Assembly (NCBI GenBank): GCA_905236315.1 | Contig: CAJOPO010000322.1 | Coordinates: 1 to 7,540 of the forward strand | Direction: 5' to 3' | From: an uncultured Treponema sp. | GTDB taxonomy: Bacteria; Spirochaetota; Spirochaetia; Treponematales; Treponemataceae | Length of the DNA stretch: 7,540 bases | Part shown: piece by piece, positions 1 through 6,947 of the stretch | Layout of the letters: the number at the start of each line of letters is the position of its first letter | Numbering within the stretch: the first letter of the stretch is position 1 | Position numbers and translations under genes: made by a program | The notes under the pieces: model-generated | The model's input: the letters and a program-made list of their open reading frames with translations, nothing else | What the model was told of the DNA's origin: nothing | Databases searched by the model: none

Positions 1-411
1 GGTGGCGGTTGCATTGTAAGTGAATATGCTCCTGGTATTCCTGCAGAAAACTGGCGTTTTGTGCATCGTAATCGAATTGTAGCTGGTTTATGTAGGGGGA
101 TTGTTGTAATGCAAGCCCCTCCTGGCAGTGGAGCACTTATTACTGCTGATTTTGCATTAGATTATAATAGAGAACTTATGTTTCATAGTGCTTGCTTTTG
201 TGAAGAAGCAAAAAGTATAGAAGAAAAAAAACGTAATTTTTTGCATAAAGATGCTAGTAAAAAAGCTCAAACGAGTTTAAATAGAACAGCATGGCATTAT
301 ATAGAAGATGGTGCAACTATTATAAATAATTATAACGATTATAAACTTTGTCTAAGTGAGTATGTGATGCATGGCACAGAAACAGATTTAGTTCAGCTAA
401 AACTTTTTTGA
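1..411 (+). CDS. dprA: DNA-processing protein DprA (Smf), 3' part only
   Basis: C-terminal 136 residues of a DprA/Smf protein, read in frame from base 1; the start lies outside the window. DprA binds single-stranded DNA in the cytoplasm and loads RecA during uptake of transforming DNA. The family's Rossmann-fold core is clear: a GGGCIVSEY stretch at local residues 1-9, the RNRIVAGL motif at 23-30, and SGALITADFAL at 43-53. The fold closes with WHYIEDGATIINN at 98-110. Two things are odd. The usual FAVPG-like strand after the GR(E/D) motif reads MFHSACF, followed by a lysine-rich insertion (about 66-95). The protein also ends about 25 residues after the Rossmann core, so the winged-helix (DML1-like) C-terminal domain of many DprA proteins is absent. 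The TGA stop at 409-411 overlaps the topA ribosome binding site. Family assignment is secure; competence in this organism is not implied. Confidence 0.9.
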   Translation, partial: GGGCIVSEYAPGIPAENWRFVHRNRIVAGLCRGIVVMQAPPGSGALITADFALDYNRELMFHSACFCEEAKSIEEKKRNFLHKDASKKAQTSLNRTAWHYIEDGATIINNYNDYKLCLSEYVMHGTETDLVQLKLF

Positions 412-413
412 GG
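408..413 (+). promoter_or_regulatory. Ribosome binding site that sets the topA start
   Basis: TTGAGG, with GAGG at 410-413, lies 6 nt before the ATG at 420 and overlaps the dprA stop codon. It favours ATG 420 over the in-frame TTG at 408, which is itself part of this site, and over the out-of-frame ATG at 415. The overlap suggests translational coupling of dprA and topA. Confidence 0.7.
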
Positions 414-419
414 TATGAT

Positions 420-2615
420 ATGGCTTTAAATGTTCAGAAAAAAACGAAAAAAACTTCATCTGGAAAAAAGAATAAAATACTTGTTGTTGTAGAATCTCCT
501 GCTAAGGCAAAAACTATAGAACATTATTTAGGAACAGGTTATACAGTAAAGGCTTCTATGGGACACCTAATAGATTTACCTAAAAGTCGTATGGCGATTG
601 ATGTTGAGCATGACTTTCAACCAGAATATATAACAGTAAGGGGAAGAGCTGGTTTACTAAAAGAACTACAAAAAGACGCTAAACATTCAAGTCAAATTTT
701 GCTTGCCTCTGATAATGACCGCGAAGGAGAGGCTATTGCATGGCATTTAAATAACGTTCTAGCAGAAAAAACTACTGCACCTATAGAGCGTATAGTTTTT
801 AATGAAATTACTCCTACAGCAATAAAAGAATCTGTAAAACACCCCCGTGCCATTGATGAAGCAAAAGTAAATGCTCAAAAAGCTAGAAGAGTATTAGATA
901 GATTAGTTGGTTATAATTTAAGTCCTATATTATGGAAAAAGGTAAAAAATGGTTTGAGTGCAGGGCGTGTACAATCTGTAGCCTTAAGACTTATATGTGA
1001 GCGAGAAAAAGAAGTTGAGAACTTTATACCCGAAGAATATTGGTCTCTTGATGCTGATTTTATAAAAGGAAAGAGTAAATTTACAGCGCAATTAGTACAA
1101 TATAAAGATAATAAACCTGAATTAAAAACTGAACAAGATGTAAATGATATTATAAAAGAAATTGAAAATAATGATTGCATAATTTCTGATGTAAAAGAAA
1201 GCGAAAAAATTATACGCCCTAAAGCTCCGTTTACTACTTCTAAGTTGCAACAGGCTGCTGCTAATAGATTAAATTTTACTTCTAAAAAAACAATGCAGAT
1301 TGCTCAACAATTATATGAAGGTGTTCAAATAGGTTCTAGCAGAGTTGGTCTTATAACTTATATGCGTACAGACAGCGTTCGTATATCAGAAACTGCTATA
1401 AATGATGTTAGACAGTGGATAGAAAATAATTTTCCCTCTGAGTTACCAGAAAAAAAGATAGAATATTCTGTAGGTAAGGCTGCGCAAGACGCTCATGAAG
1501 CTATTCGTCCAACCTTTGTAGAATACACGCCAGATAGTATAAAAGACTATCTTAATAGAGACCAGTTAAAATTATATACTATAATTTGGGAACGCTTTGT
1601 TTCTAGCCAAATGAATAATGCAAAGTCAAAAATTGTTAGTGTAGATATAAAAGCAGGCGATGCTTTATTTCGTTCTAGTGCTTCTAAACTTGTGCAAAAA
1701 GGTTTTTATTCTGTAATAAAATTACTTTCCTCAAAAGATGAAACTAATGGATATTTGCCTTCATTAAAAAAAGATGAAAAATTGACTAGCACTAAATTCT
1801 ATCCTGAACAACATTTTACACAAGGACCTGCAAGATATACTGATGCTTCTATAGTAAAAATATTGGAAGAAAAAGGAATTGGTCGTCCTTCAACTTATGC
1901 CCCTATAATTTCTGTTTTGTTGGATAGATATTATGTTACAAGAAGCAATAAGCAGTTAGTTCCTACTCAACTTGGTCGTACTATTTGCAAAATATTAGTA
2001 GAATCTTTTCCTAATGTTATAAATGAACAATTTACTTCTGATGTTGAAAATGACTTGGATAAAGTAGAGCAAGATGAACTAGTTTGGAATAATATGATAG
2101 GTGATTTTTATAAACCTTTCATAAACCAAGTTGAAAAAGTAATGGAAACTCAAGAAAGTTTAAAAGGTTTCCTAGACGAAGATTCTAAAGAAGTTTGCGA
2201 AAAATGTGGAAAGCCAATGTTAAAAAAATTAGGCCGCTTTGGATATTTTTTGGCATGTTCAGGTTTTCCAGAATGTCATAACACAAAGAGTATTCCGTTA
2301 GCTAAGTGTCCTATGCCTAATTGTAATGGAAATATTGTTGCAAGAAAAAACAAGGGACGTGGAAAGGAATTCTATGGTTGCACAAATTATCCTAAATGCA
2401 GTTTTATAACACATTTTAAGCCTATTGATACCTCTTGTCCTAAATGTGGCTGGTTTCTTGTAGAAAAATATGATAAAAAGAATGGTGCTTATAAAAGTTG
2501 CATAAATCCTAATTGCGATTATTTACATTCACCAGGAGAGGCTGTTGCAGAAGAAGATGCAGGTGCATTTGCAAAGGCCAACGAAGAGGATAAAAAACAA
2601 CAGACTAAGGCATAG
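420..2615 (+). CDS. topA: DNA topoisomerase I (type IA, omega protein)
   Basis: 731-residue type IA topoisomerase that relaxes negative supercoils by cutting one strand through a 5'-phosphotyrosine link. A lysine-rich tail (about 1-19) precedes the TOPRIM domain, which has KILVVVESPAKAKTIE with the metal/acid-base Glu at 25 and SDNDREGEAIAW with the acidic triad at 98, 100 and 102. The catalytic Tyr is 314 in GLITYMRTDSVRIS, followed by Arg316. DAHEAIRPT (His359) and the EEKGIGRPSTYA motif (about 483-494) complete the core. The C-terminus carries three four-cysteine zinc ribbons: Cys593/596/613/619, 630/635/654/660 and 673/676/694/699. The length is a little under that of E. coli TopA (865 residues), which has extra C-terminal modules. 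ATG 420 is chosen because GAGG lies 6 nt before it; TTG 408 would add only four residues. It starts 8 nt after dprA and ends 12 nt before xerC, so it is probably co-transcribed. All catalytic residues are present. Confidence 0.97.
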   Translation: MALNVQKKTKKTSSGKKNKILVVVESPAKAKTIEHYLGTGYTVKASMGHLIDLPKSRMAIDVEHDFQPEYITVRGRAGLLKELQKDAKHSSQILLASDNDREGEAIAWHLNNVLAEKTTAPIERIVFNEITPTAIKESVKHPRAIDEAKVNAQKARRVLDRLVGYNLSPILWKKVKNGLSAGRVQSVALRLICEREKEVENFIPEEYWSLDADFIKGKSKFTAQLVQYKDNKPELKTEQDVNDIIKEIENNDCIISDVKESEKIIRPKAPFTTSKLQQAAANRLNFTSKKTMQIAQQLYEGVQIGSSRVGLITYMRTDSVRISETAINDVRQWIENNFPSELPEKKIEYSVGKAAQDAHEAIRPTFVEYTPDSIKDYLNRDQLKLYTIIWERFVSSQMNNAKSKIVSVDIKAGDALFRSSASKLVQKGFYSVIKLLSSKDETNGYLPSLKKDEKLTSTKFYPEQHFTQGPARYTDASIVKILEEKGIGRPSTYAPIISVLLDRYYVTRSNKQLVPTQLGRTICKILVESFPNVINEQFTSDVENDLDKVEQDELVWNNMIGDFYKPFINQVEKVMETQESLKGFLDEDSKEVCEKCGKPMLKKLGRFGYFLACSGFPECHNTKSIPLAKCPMPNCNGNIVARKNKGRGKEFYGCTNYPKCSFITHFKPIDTSCPKCGWFLVEKYDKKNGAYKSCINPNCDYLHSPGEAVAEEDAGAFAKANEEDKKQQTKA

Positions 2616-2627
2616 AGAAATAATAAA

Positions 2628-3542
2628 ATGGGAAAAGTTCCTTTAAATAAAGTATGTGATGAATTTATTGTTTACTTGGACGCTGCTAAAGGTCTTTCTA
2701 AAAATACACTGATAGGCTATAAAAATGATTTAAAACATTTAAAATCTATTTTAGGCGAAGAAAAACCTATTTCAGAAATTGAAGTAGAAGACTTAAGAAA
2801 TTGTATAAGCACTATGAGCCGTCAAAAGTATTCAACAGTGTCTATAAATCGCTTTATTGTTGCAGTAAGGGGAATGTTCTCTTATTGCAAGAAATTTAAT
2901 TACATTGAAAATAATATTGCATTAGAATTAAAATCCTTAAAAGCTCCTAAGCATCTTCCTCGTTTTATGACTCAAAGCGAAATAGATGATTTATGTCTTC
3001 TTCCAGAAAAAAAGCCTTTATTATGGGAAACACGTGATAAAGCTATTATGGAGATGCTATATTCATCTGGTTGCCGTGTAAGTGAACCTGCAGGATTAAG
3101 ACTTATGGATTTTAATTCAGAAAGAACTAGTGCCATAGTAGTTGGCAAAGGTAAAAAGGATAGGTATGTCTTTTTTGAAGAAGATGCTCGAACGGCATTG
3201 TTTGCATATTTATTAGAAAAAAAATCTAAGTTTCCTAATGTTTGCAATGAAGATGATATTCTTTTTGTTAATCAACATGGAAACCCCTTAACTACTGAGG
3301 GAATACGTTATATTATTAGTAGATATTCGGGAGTTGAAGGTAGTAATAAACATATGTCGCCCCATGCTTTTAGGCATACTTTTGCCACTGTTATGCTTAC
3401 TAATGGAGCTGATATAAGAATGGTTCAAGAAATGCTTGGTCATTCAAGTTTAAGCACTACTCAGCGATATACGCACGTAACAACGGAGCGTTTAAAAGAA
3501 GTTTATAACCAAGCTTTTCCTCATAGTGGCAAAAATGATTGA
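2628..3542 (+). CDS. xerC: Tyrosine recombinase XerC
   Basis: 304-residue tyrosine recombinase. XerC works with XerD at the dif site to resolve chromosome dimers before cell division. The N-terminal SAM-like DNA-binding domain (about 5-95) includes LSKNTLIGYKNDL. The catalytic domain follows, with the full active set visible: Arg150 (SGCRVSE), Lys174 (GKGKKDR), His246 and Arg249 (SPHAFRHTFAT), His272 (LGHSS) and nucleophile Tyr281 (TTQRYTHV). The HAFRHTFAT form and the C-terminal ERLKEVYNQAFPHS fit XerC/CodV better than XerD, and the position between topA and hslV matches codV of Bacillus. Residue 154, in the RVSEPAGL segment, is Pro where Leu is usual. The start at ATG 2628 has only a weak purine-rich site (AGAGAAA) upstream, so translation may depend on coupling to topA, 12 nt away. 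An integron or phage integrase is unlikely given the length and context. Confidence 0.93.
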   Translation: MGKVPLNKVCDEFIVYLDAAKGLSKNTLIGYKNDLKHLKSILGEEKPISEIEVEDLRNCISTMSRQKYSTVSINRFIVAVRGMFSYCKKFNYIENNIALELKSLKAPKHLPRFMTQSEIDDLCLLPEKKPLLWETRDKAIMEMLYSSGCRVSEPAGLRLMDFNSERTSAIVVGKGKKDRYVFFEEDARTALFAYLLEKKSKFPNVCNEDDILFVNQHGNPLTTEGIRYIISRYSGVEGSNKHMSPHAFRHTFATVMLTNGADIRMVQEMLGHSSLSTTQRYTHVTTERLKEVYNQAFPHSGKND

Positions 3543-3543
3543 T

Positions 3544-3548
3544 GGAGG
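3544..3548 (+). promoter_or_regulatory. Strong ribosome binding site fixing the hslV start
   Basis: GGAGG lies 6 nt before ATG 3555 and just after the xerC stop (3540-3542). It is the best Shine-Dalgarno match in the operon. It shows that translation begins at 3555, so the residues before the catalytic threonine are really made. Confidence 0.8.
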
Positions 3549-3554
3549 TTTTAT

Positions 3555-4103
3555 ATGCAAGAAAATGCAGAAACAAAAATACGTAGTACAACTGTTATTG
3601 CTGTAAAAAAAGGTGATAATGTTGCTATGGCAGGTGATGGTCAAGTTACAGCAGGCAATACTGTTGTAAAAGGGAATGCACGCAAAGTTAGGCGTATATA
3701 TGACGGTAAGGTTCTTACTGGTTTTGCTGGCTCTGTAGCTGATGCTTTTACATTGTTTGATAAATTCGAGGATAAATTAAAGGAATACAACGGCGACCTT
3801 ACTCGTTCCGCTGTTGAACTTGCAAAATTATGGCGTACAGAACGTTCCATGAGCAAATTAGATGCTATGTTATTAGTAGCTGATAAGAAAAAAATTTTGC
3901 TTATTTCTGGAGATGGCAATGTAATAGAACCAGAAAATGATATTATAGCCATAGGTTCTGGTGGTAATTACGCATACTCGGCTGCTATGGCATATATGGA
4001 AAGCAGTAATTATTCTGCAAGAGAAATAGCAGAAAAGTCTCTTAAAATTGCAGGCCAGATTTGTATTTACACAAATGACCACATTACAATCGAGGAGTTA
4101 TAA
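3555..4103 (+). CDS. hslV: ATP-dependent protease subunit HslV (ClpQ)
   Basis: 182-residue N-terminal-nucleophile protease of the proteasome beta-type fold. It forms the double-hexamer proteolytic chamber of the cytoplasmic HslUV (ClpYQ) protease. Aligned by eye to E. coli HslV, the Thr1 nucleophile is Thr12 in [11 protein letters not shown]. Asp28 (AGDGQ) and Lys44 (NARKVRR) match Asp17 and Lys33 of the active site. Also visible are [13 protein letters not shown] (56-68), [10 protein letters not shown] (86-95), AIGSGGNYA (132-140) and the ending [14 protein letters not shown]. It carries eleven residues ([11 protein letters not shown]) before Thr12, where E. coli has only the initiator Met. 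No ATG, GTG or TTG lies between the start and the Thr12 codon, so this leader must be removed after translation for the enzyme to work. hslU follows after 4 nt. Confidence 0.96.
   Translation: MQENAETKIRSTTVIAVKKGDNVAMAGDGQVTAGNTVVKGNARKVRRIYDGKVLTGFAGSVADAFTLFDKFEDKLKEYNGDLTRSAVELAKLWRTERSMSKLDAMLLVADKKKILLISGDGNVIEPENDIIAIGSGGNYAYSAAMAYMESSNYSAREIAEKSLKIAGQICIYTNDHITIEEL
4092..4097 (+). promoter_or_regulatory. Ribosome binding site of hslU inside the hslV end
   Basis: GAGGAG encodes two Glu codons near the hslV C-terminus and sits 10 nt before ATG 4108. It supports 4108 as the hslU start over the in-frame ATG at 4048, which lies deep inside hslV. It also suggests coupled translation of protease and unfoldase. 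Confidence 0.7.
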
Positions 4104-4107
4104 TTTT

Positions 4108-5676
4108 ATGGAAGAAAATACTTTAGTTACAGAAAATAATTATCCAGATGGATTAACACCTGCTCAAGTTGTTGAGCGTCTTGATAGTTATATAATTGGA
4201 CAAAATAAGGCAAAAAGATTTGTTGCCGTTGCATTGCGTAATAGACAGCGTCGTATAAAATTGCCAGAAGATATTAGAGAAGAGGTTGCTCCTAAAAATA
4301 TACTTATGATAGGACCAACTGGTGTTGGTAAGACAGAAATTGCTCGTAGATTAGCTAAACTTTGTGGAGCACCATTTTTAAAAGTAGAGGCAACAAAATA
4401 TACAGAAGTTGGCTATGTTGGACGTGATGTAGAAAGCATGGTTAGAGATTTAATGGCTGTAGGCTATAATATGGTAAAAGCGGAAACTCAAGAACGTTTA
4501 AGGGCAAAAGCGGAGCCTATGGTGGAAGACGAGCTATTAGATTTACTTTTACCAGGAAGTGCTTCTAAAAAAGAAAAAAGAAACGCCGCTCCAAAGGCAA
4601 ATGTTCGTATTTTAGGAAATATATTTGGTGATAACTCTCCTGTACAAGGTGGCGTTATAAGAATTGGTGTTGCAAAACCTGATGGAGAAAATCTACTTTC
4701 TGACCAAACGGAAAACGCAACTAATGAAGCTCCTTCTAACGAAGAAGAAAAGGAGCAGACTCAAGAGCAAGATACTTCTTCTGAAAATGACATGAGTGCT
4801 ACAAGGGAAAAGTTCCGCACAATGCTCCGTGAAGGTCGCTTAGAAGACCGTACCGTAGAAGTAACTGTTCATCAGCAAGCGAGAGTTGGAATGGAAATGT
4901 TTAGTAGTGGCAATCCTATGGATATAGAAGAAAGCCTTAATAGCTTGCAAGAAATGTTTAACGGTGGTCATAGTCGTAGAAAGACTGTTTCTGTTAGAGA
5001 AGCACGCCAAATTATAATGGCAGATGTACTTGACCGCATAACTGATAGCGATAAGGTAGCCGATGAAGCTAAACAGAGAGTTGAACAAAGTGGCATAATA
5101 TTTATTGATGAAATTGATAAGATAGCTACAAAAGGTGGAGAAGGTGGTCGCCAAGATGTAAGCCGTGAAGGTGTTCAGCGTGACATTTTACCTATCGTTG
5201 AAGGAAGTGATGTAAATACAAAGTGGGGGGTAGTAAATACAACCCATATATTATTTATTGGCGCAGGTGCCTTTAGCCTTTCTGCTCCTAGTGACCTTAT
5301 TCCAGAATTGCAGGGACGTTTCCCTTTACGTGTAGAGCTAGAAGCCTTAACTAAAGAAGATTTTAAGCGTATTTTAACTGAACCAAAAAATGCTTTAATT
5401 AAGCAGTATGAAGCCCTATTAGGAACTGAAGGTGTTACACTCAAATTTGATGAAGAATCTATAGAACGCATGGCTTTCATTGCAGAAGATGTAAATTCCC
5501 ATGCAGAAAATATAGGTGCTAGGCGATTGCATACTATTATGGAAACAGTTCTTGAAGAACTTAATTTTAATGCAGATGAACATAAAGGCGAAACTATCAC
5601 CATAGATAGAGCTTATGTTGATGATAAATTAAAAGGAATTGTTCAAGACCAAAATTTGGAACGCTATATTTTATAA
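4108..5676 (+). CDS. hslU: ATP-dependent unfoldase HslU (ClpY)
   Basis: 522-residue AAA+ ATPase that unfolds substrates and feeds them into HslV. In order: the N-terminal LTPAQVVERLDSYIIGQNKAK motif region (16-36), Walker A GPTGVGKT (69-76), the pore loop GYVG (102-105), and the I-domain (about 110-315). Then come Walker B IIFIDE (330-335), LIPELQGRFPLRVEL with the arginine-finger region at Arg404, and sensor-2 GARRLHT (470-476). The C-terminus, NLERYIL, resembles the E. coli tail that docks into HslV pockets. The protein is about 80 residues longer than E. coli HslU (443). Most of the excess is in the I-domain, including an acidic, Glu/Gln/Ser/Asn-rich stretch at about 192-230. Walker A Lys75 to Walker B Asp334 spans 259 residues, about 65 more than in E. 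coli as I recall it. The start at 4108 is chosen because GAGGAG lies 10 nt upstream and homology begins just after it. Confidence 0.96.
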   Translation: MEENTLVTENNYPDGLTPAQVVERLDSYIIGQNKAKRFVAVALRNRQRRIKLPEDIREEVAPKNILMIGPTGVGKTEIARRLAKLCGAPFLKVEATKYTEVGYVGRDVESMVRDLMAVGYNMVKAETQERLRAKAEPMVEDELLDLLLPGSASKKEKRNAAPKANVRILGNIFGDNSPVQGGVIRIGVAKPDGENLLSDQTENATNEAPSNEEEKEQTQEQDTSSENDMSATREKFRTMLREGRLEDRTVEVTVHQQARVGMEMFSSGNPMDIEESLNSLQEMFNGGHSRRKTVSVREARQIIMADVLDRITDSDKVADEAKQRVEQSGIIFIDEIDKIATKGGEGGRQDVSREGVQRDILPIVEGSDVNTKWGVVNTTHILFIGAGAFSLSAPSDLIPELQGRFPLRVELEALTKEDFKRILTEPKNALIKQYEALLGTEGVTLKFDEESIERMAFIAEDVNSHAENIGARRLHTIMETVLEELNFNADEHKGETITIDRAYVDDKLKGIVQDQNLERYIL

Positions 5677-5727
5677 AATTTATGTAAACTTTTATTCGTC
5701 TTATGTCGAATTCACCTAATTTAAGTA

Positions 5728-5756
5728 TTGAATTATTTCAGAAATAGCGTTATATT
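5728..5756 (+). promoter_or_regulatory. Sigma-70-type promoter of gap
   Basis: A -35 box TTGAAT (5728-5733, 4 of 6 to TTGACA) and a -10 box TATATT (5751-5756, 5 of 6 to TATAAT) are separated by exactly 17 nt. Transcription would start near 5763, giving a leader of about 30 nt before gap. I see no strong terminator for the hslU operon between 5677 and this promoter, so some read-through into gap is possible. TATTAT at 5753-5758 is an alternative -10. Confidence 0.65.
5734..5746. promoter_or_regulatory. Palindrome between the gap -35 and -10 boxes
   Basis: TATTTCAGAAATA is a perfect 13-nt inverted repeat (6 + 1 + 6) lying wholly within the 17-nt promoter spacer. A repressor dimer bound here would block RNA polymerase, so it could be an operator. 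Short palindromes also arise by chance in AT-rich DNA, and no second copy was seen in the window. Confidence 0.3.
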
Positions 5757-5779
5757 ATAAGTAAATAATTTCTTTTTAT

Positions 5780-5784
5780 AGGAG
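5780..5784 (+). promoter_or_regulatory. Ribosome binding site of gap
   Basis: AGGAG lies 9 nt before ATG 5794 in a short AT-rich leader. It supports 5794 as the start and efficient translation. Confidence 0.7.
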
Positions 5785-5793
5785 TTTATTATT

Positions 5794-6855
5794 ATGGCTA
5801 ATGTTAGAGTTGCTATTAATGGTTTTGGTCGTATTGGTCGTTTGGCTTTCCGCCAGATGTTTGCTGCTGAAGGTTATGAAGTAGTTGCAATCAACGATTT
5901 AACAAGCCCAAAAATGCTTGCACATCTTTTAAAATATGACACCGCACAGGGTGGCTATATGGGACGCATTGGTGAAGGAAAACATACTGTAGAGTCTCAT
6001 GATGGCGAAGGCGAAGACAACTATATCGTAGTTGATGGCAAGAAAATTGTTATTTATAAGTGCAAAGGCCCTGATGCTGCAAATCTTCCTGAATGGGGAA
6101 AAATTGGTGTAGACGTTGTTCTTGAATGTACAGGTTTCTATGCTTCAAAGGCAAAGTCTGAAGAACACATCAAAGCTGGTGCAAAGAAAGTTGTTATTTC
6201 TGCTCCTGCAGGTAATGACCTTCCAACCATCGTTTACAATGTAAACCACAAAACTCTTAAAGCAAGTGATACTGTTATTTCTGCAGCTAGCTGTACAACA
6301 AACTGCTTGGCTCCAATGGCAAAGGCTCTTAATGACGCTTTCCCAATTCAGAGCGGTATTATGGCTACAATCCATGCTTACACAGGTGACCAGATGATTC
6401 TTGATGGTCCTCAGAGAAAGGGGGACCTACGTCGTTCACGTGCTGGTGCTCAGAACATTGTTCCAAACTCAACAGGTGCTGCAAAGGCTATTGGCTTAGT
6501 AATCCCTGAATTGAACGGAAAATTAATTGGTTCTGCACAGCGTGTCCCAGTACCAACAGGTTCAACAACAATTTTAACTGCTGTTGTAAAGGGTAGCGAT
6601 GTAACAAAAGAAGCTGTTAATGCTGCTATGAAAAAGGCTTCTGACCCAGAAACATTTGGTTACAATGAAGATGAAATCGTTTCTAGCGATGTTATCGGAA
6701 TGAGATTTGGTTCATTGTTTGATGCAACACAGACTATGGTTAACAAGGTTGCTGATGATTTGTATGAAGTACAGGTTGTTTCTTGGTATGACAATGAAAA
6801 CAGCTATACCTCACAGATGGTTCGCACAATCAAATATTTCTCTGAATTAAAATAG
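5794..6855 (+). CDS. gap: Glyceraldehyde-3-phosphate dehydrogenase, type I
   Basis: 353-residue phosphorylating GAPDH. It converts glyceraldehyde-3-phosphate, NAD+ and phosphate to 1,3-bisphosphoglycerate in cytoplasmic glycolysis. The Rossmann NAD site is INGFGRIGR (8-16), with Asp35 in AINDLT, an acidic residue consistent with NAD+ preference. The catalytic Cys167 lies in SAASCTTNC and the activating His194 in ATIHAYT. The S-loop contains [11 protein letters not shown] (208-218), followed by [20 protein letters not shown] and the conserved WYDNENSY (331-338). It is about 15-20 residues longer than typical 330-340-residue GAPDHs, mainly around 57-85 in the coenzyme domain. Codon use differs from the upstream operon: all ten Gln codons are CAG, while hslU uses CAA for 14 of 21, which suggests high expression. 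It has its own promoter and terminator, so it is probably monocistronic. Confidence 0.97.
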   Translation: MANVRVAINGFGRIGRLAFRQMFAAEGYEVVAINDLTSPKMLAHLLKYDTAQGGYMGRIGEGKHTVESHDGEGEDNYIVVDGKKIVIYKCKGPDAANLPEWGKIGVDVVLECTGFYASKAKSEEHIKAGAKKVVISAPAGNDLPTIVYNVNHKTLKASDTVISAASCTTNCLAPMAKALNDAFPIQSGIMATIHAYTGDQMILDGPQRKGDLRRSRAGAQNIVPNSTGAAKAIGLVIPELNGKLIGSAQRVPVPTGSTTILTAVVKGSDVTKEAVNAAMKKASDPETFGYNEDEIVSSDVIGMRFGSLFDATQTMVNKVADDLYEVQVVSWYDNENSYTSQMVRTIKYFSELK

Positions 6856-6886
6856 ACTGTAACTAAATAGTTCATTCATAGAAATG

Positions 6887-6918
6887 AAAGGGAATCGCTT
6901 AGGCGGTTCCCTTTTTTT
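6887..6918 (+). terminator. Intrinsic terminator of gap
   Basis: A 12-bp stem pairs AAAGGGAATCGC (6887-6898) with GCGGTTCCCTTT (6903-6914) around a TTAG loop, with a single T-G wobble. A run of seven T (6912-6918) follows. It begins 31 nt after the gap stop. On the minus strand the stem is followed by only TTT, so it may serve the convergent gene weakly as well. Confidence 0.92.
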
Positions 6919-6947
6919 GTTGTGTTACAAGATGTAGCACTATCGAC

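Noticed and set aside
911..1180. Antisense reading frame within topA
   Set aside because: It lies wholly inside a strongly conserved gene on the other strand, and its translation shows no recognisable motif or start signal.
4048..4107. 20-residue upstream extension of HslU
   Set aside because: It would overlap hslV and has no homology. The GAGGAG site and the family start point to ATG 4108.
5175..5603. 142-residue antisense reading frame within hslU
   Set aside because: It is a shadow of the conserved HslU C-terminal half. The Ser-rich, patternless translation looks like the reverse of a real gene.
5744..5768. Possible dif-like site near the gap promoter
   Set aside because: Some resemblance to TATTAT...TAAAT was noticed, but the two arms do not fit the 11-6-11 spacing of XerC/XerD sites, and the AT-rich promoter explains the bases.
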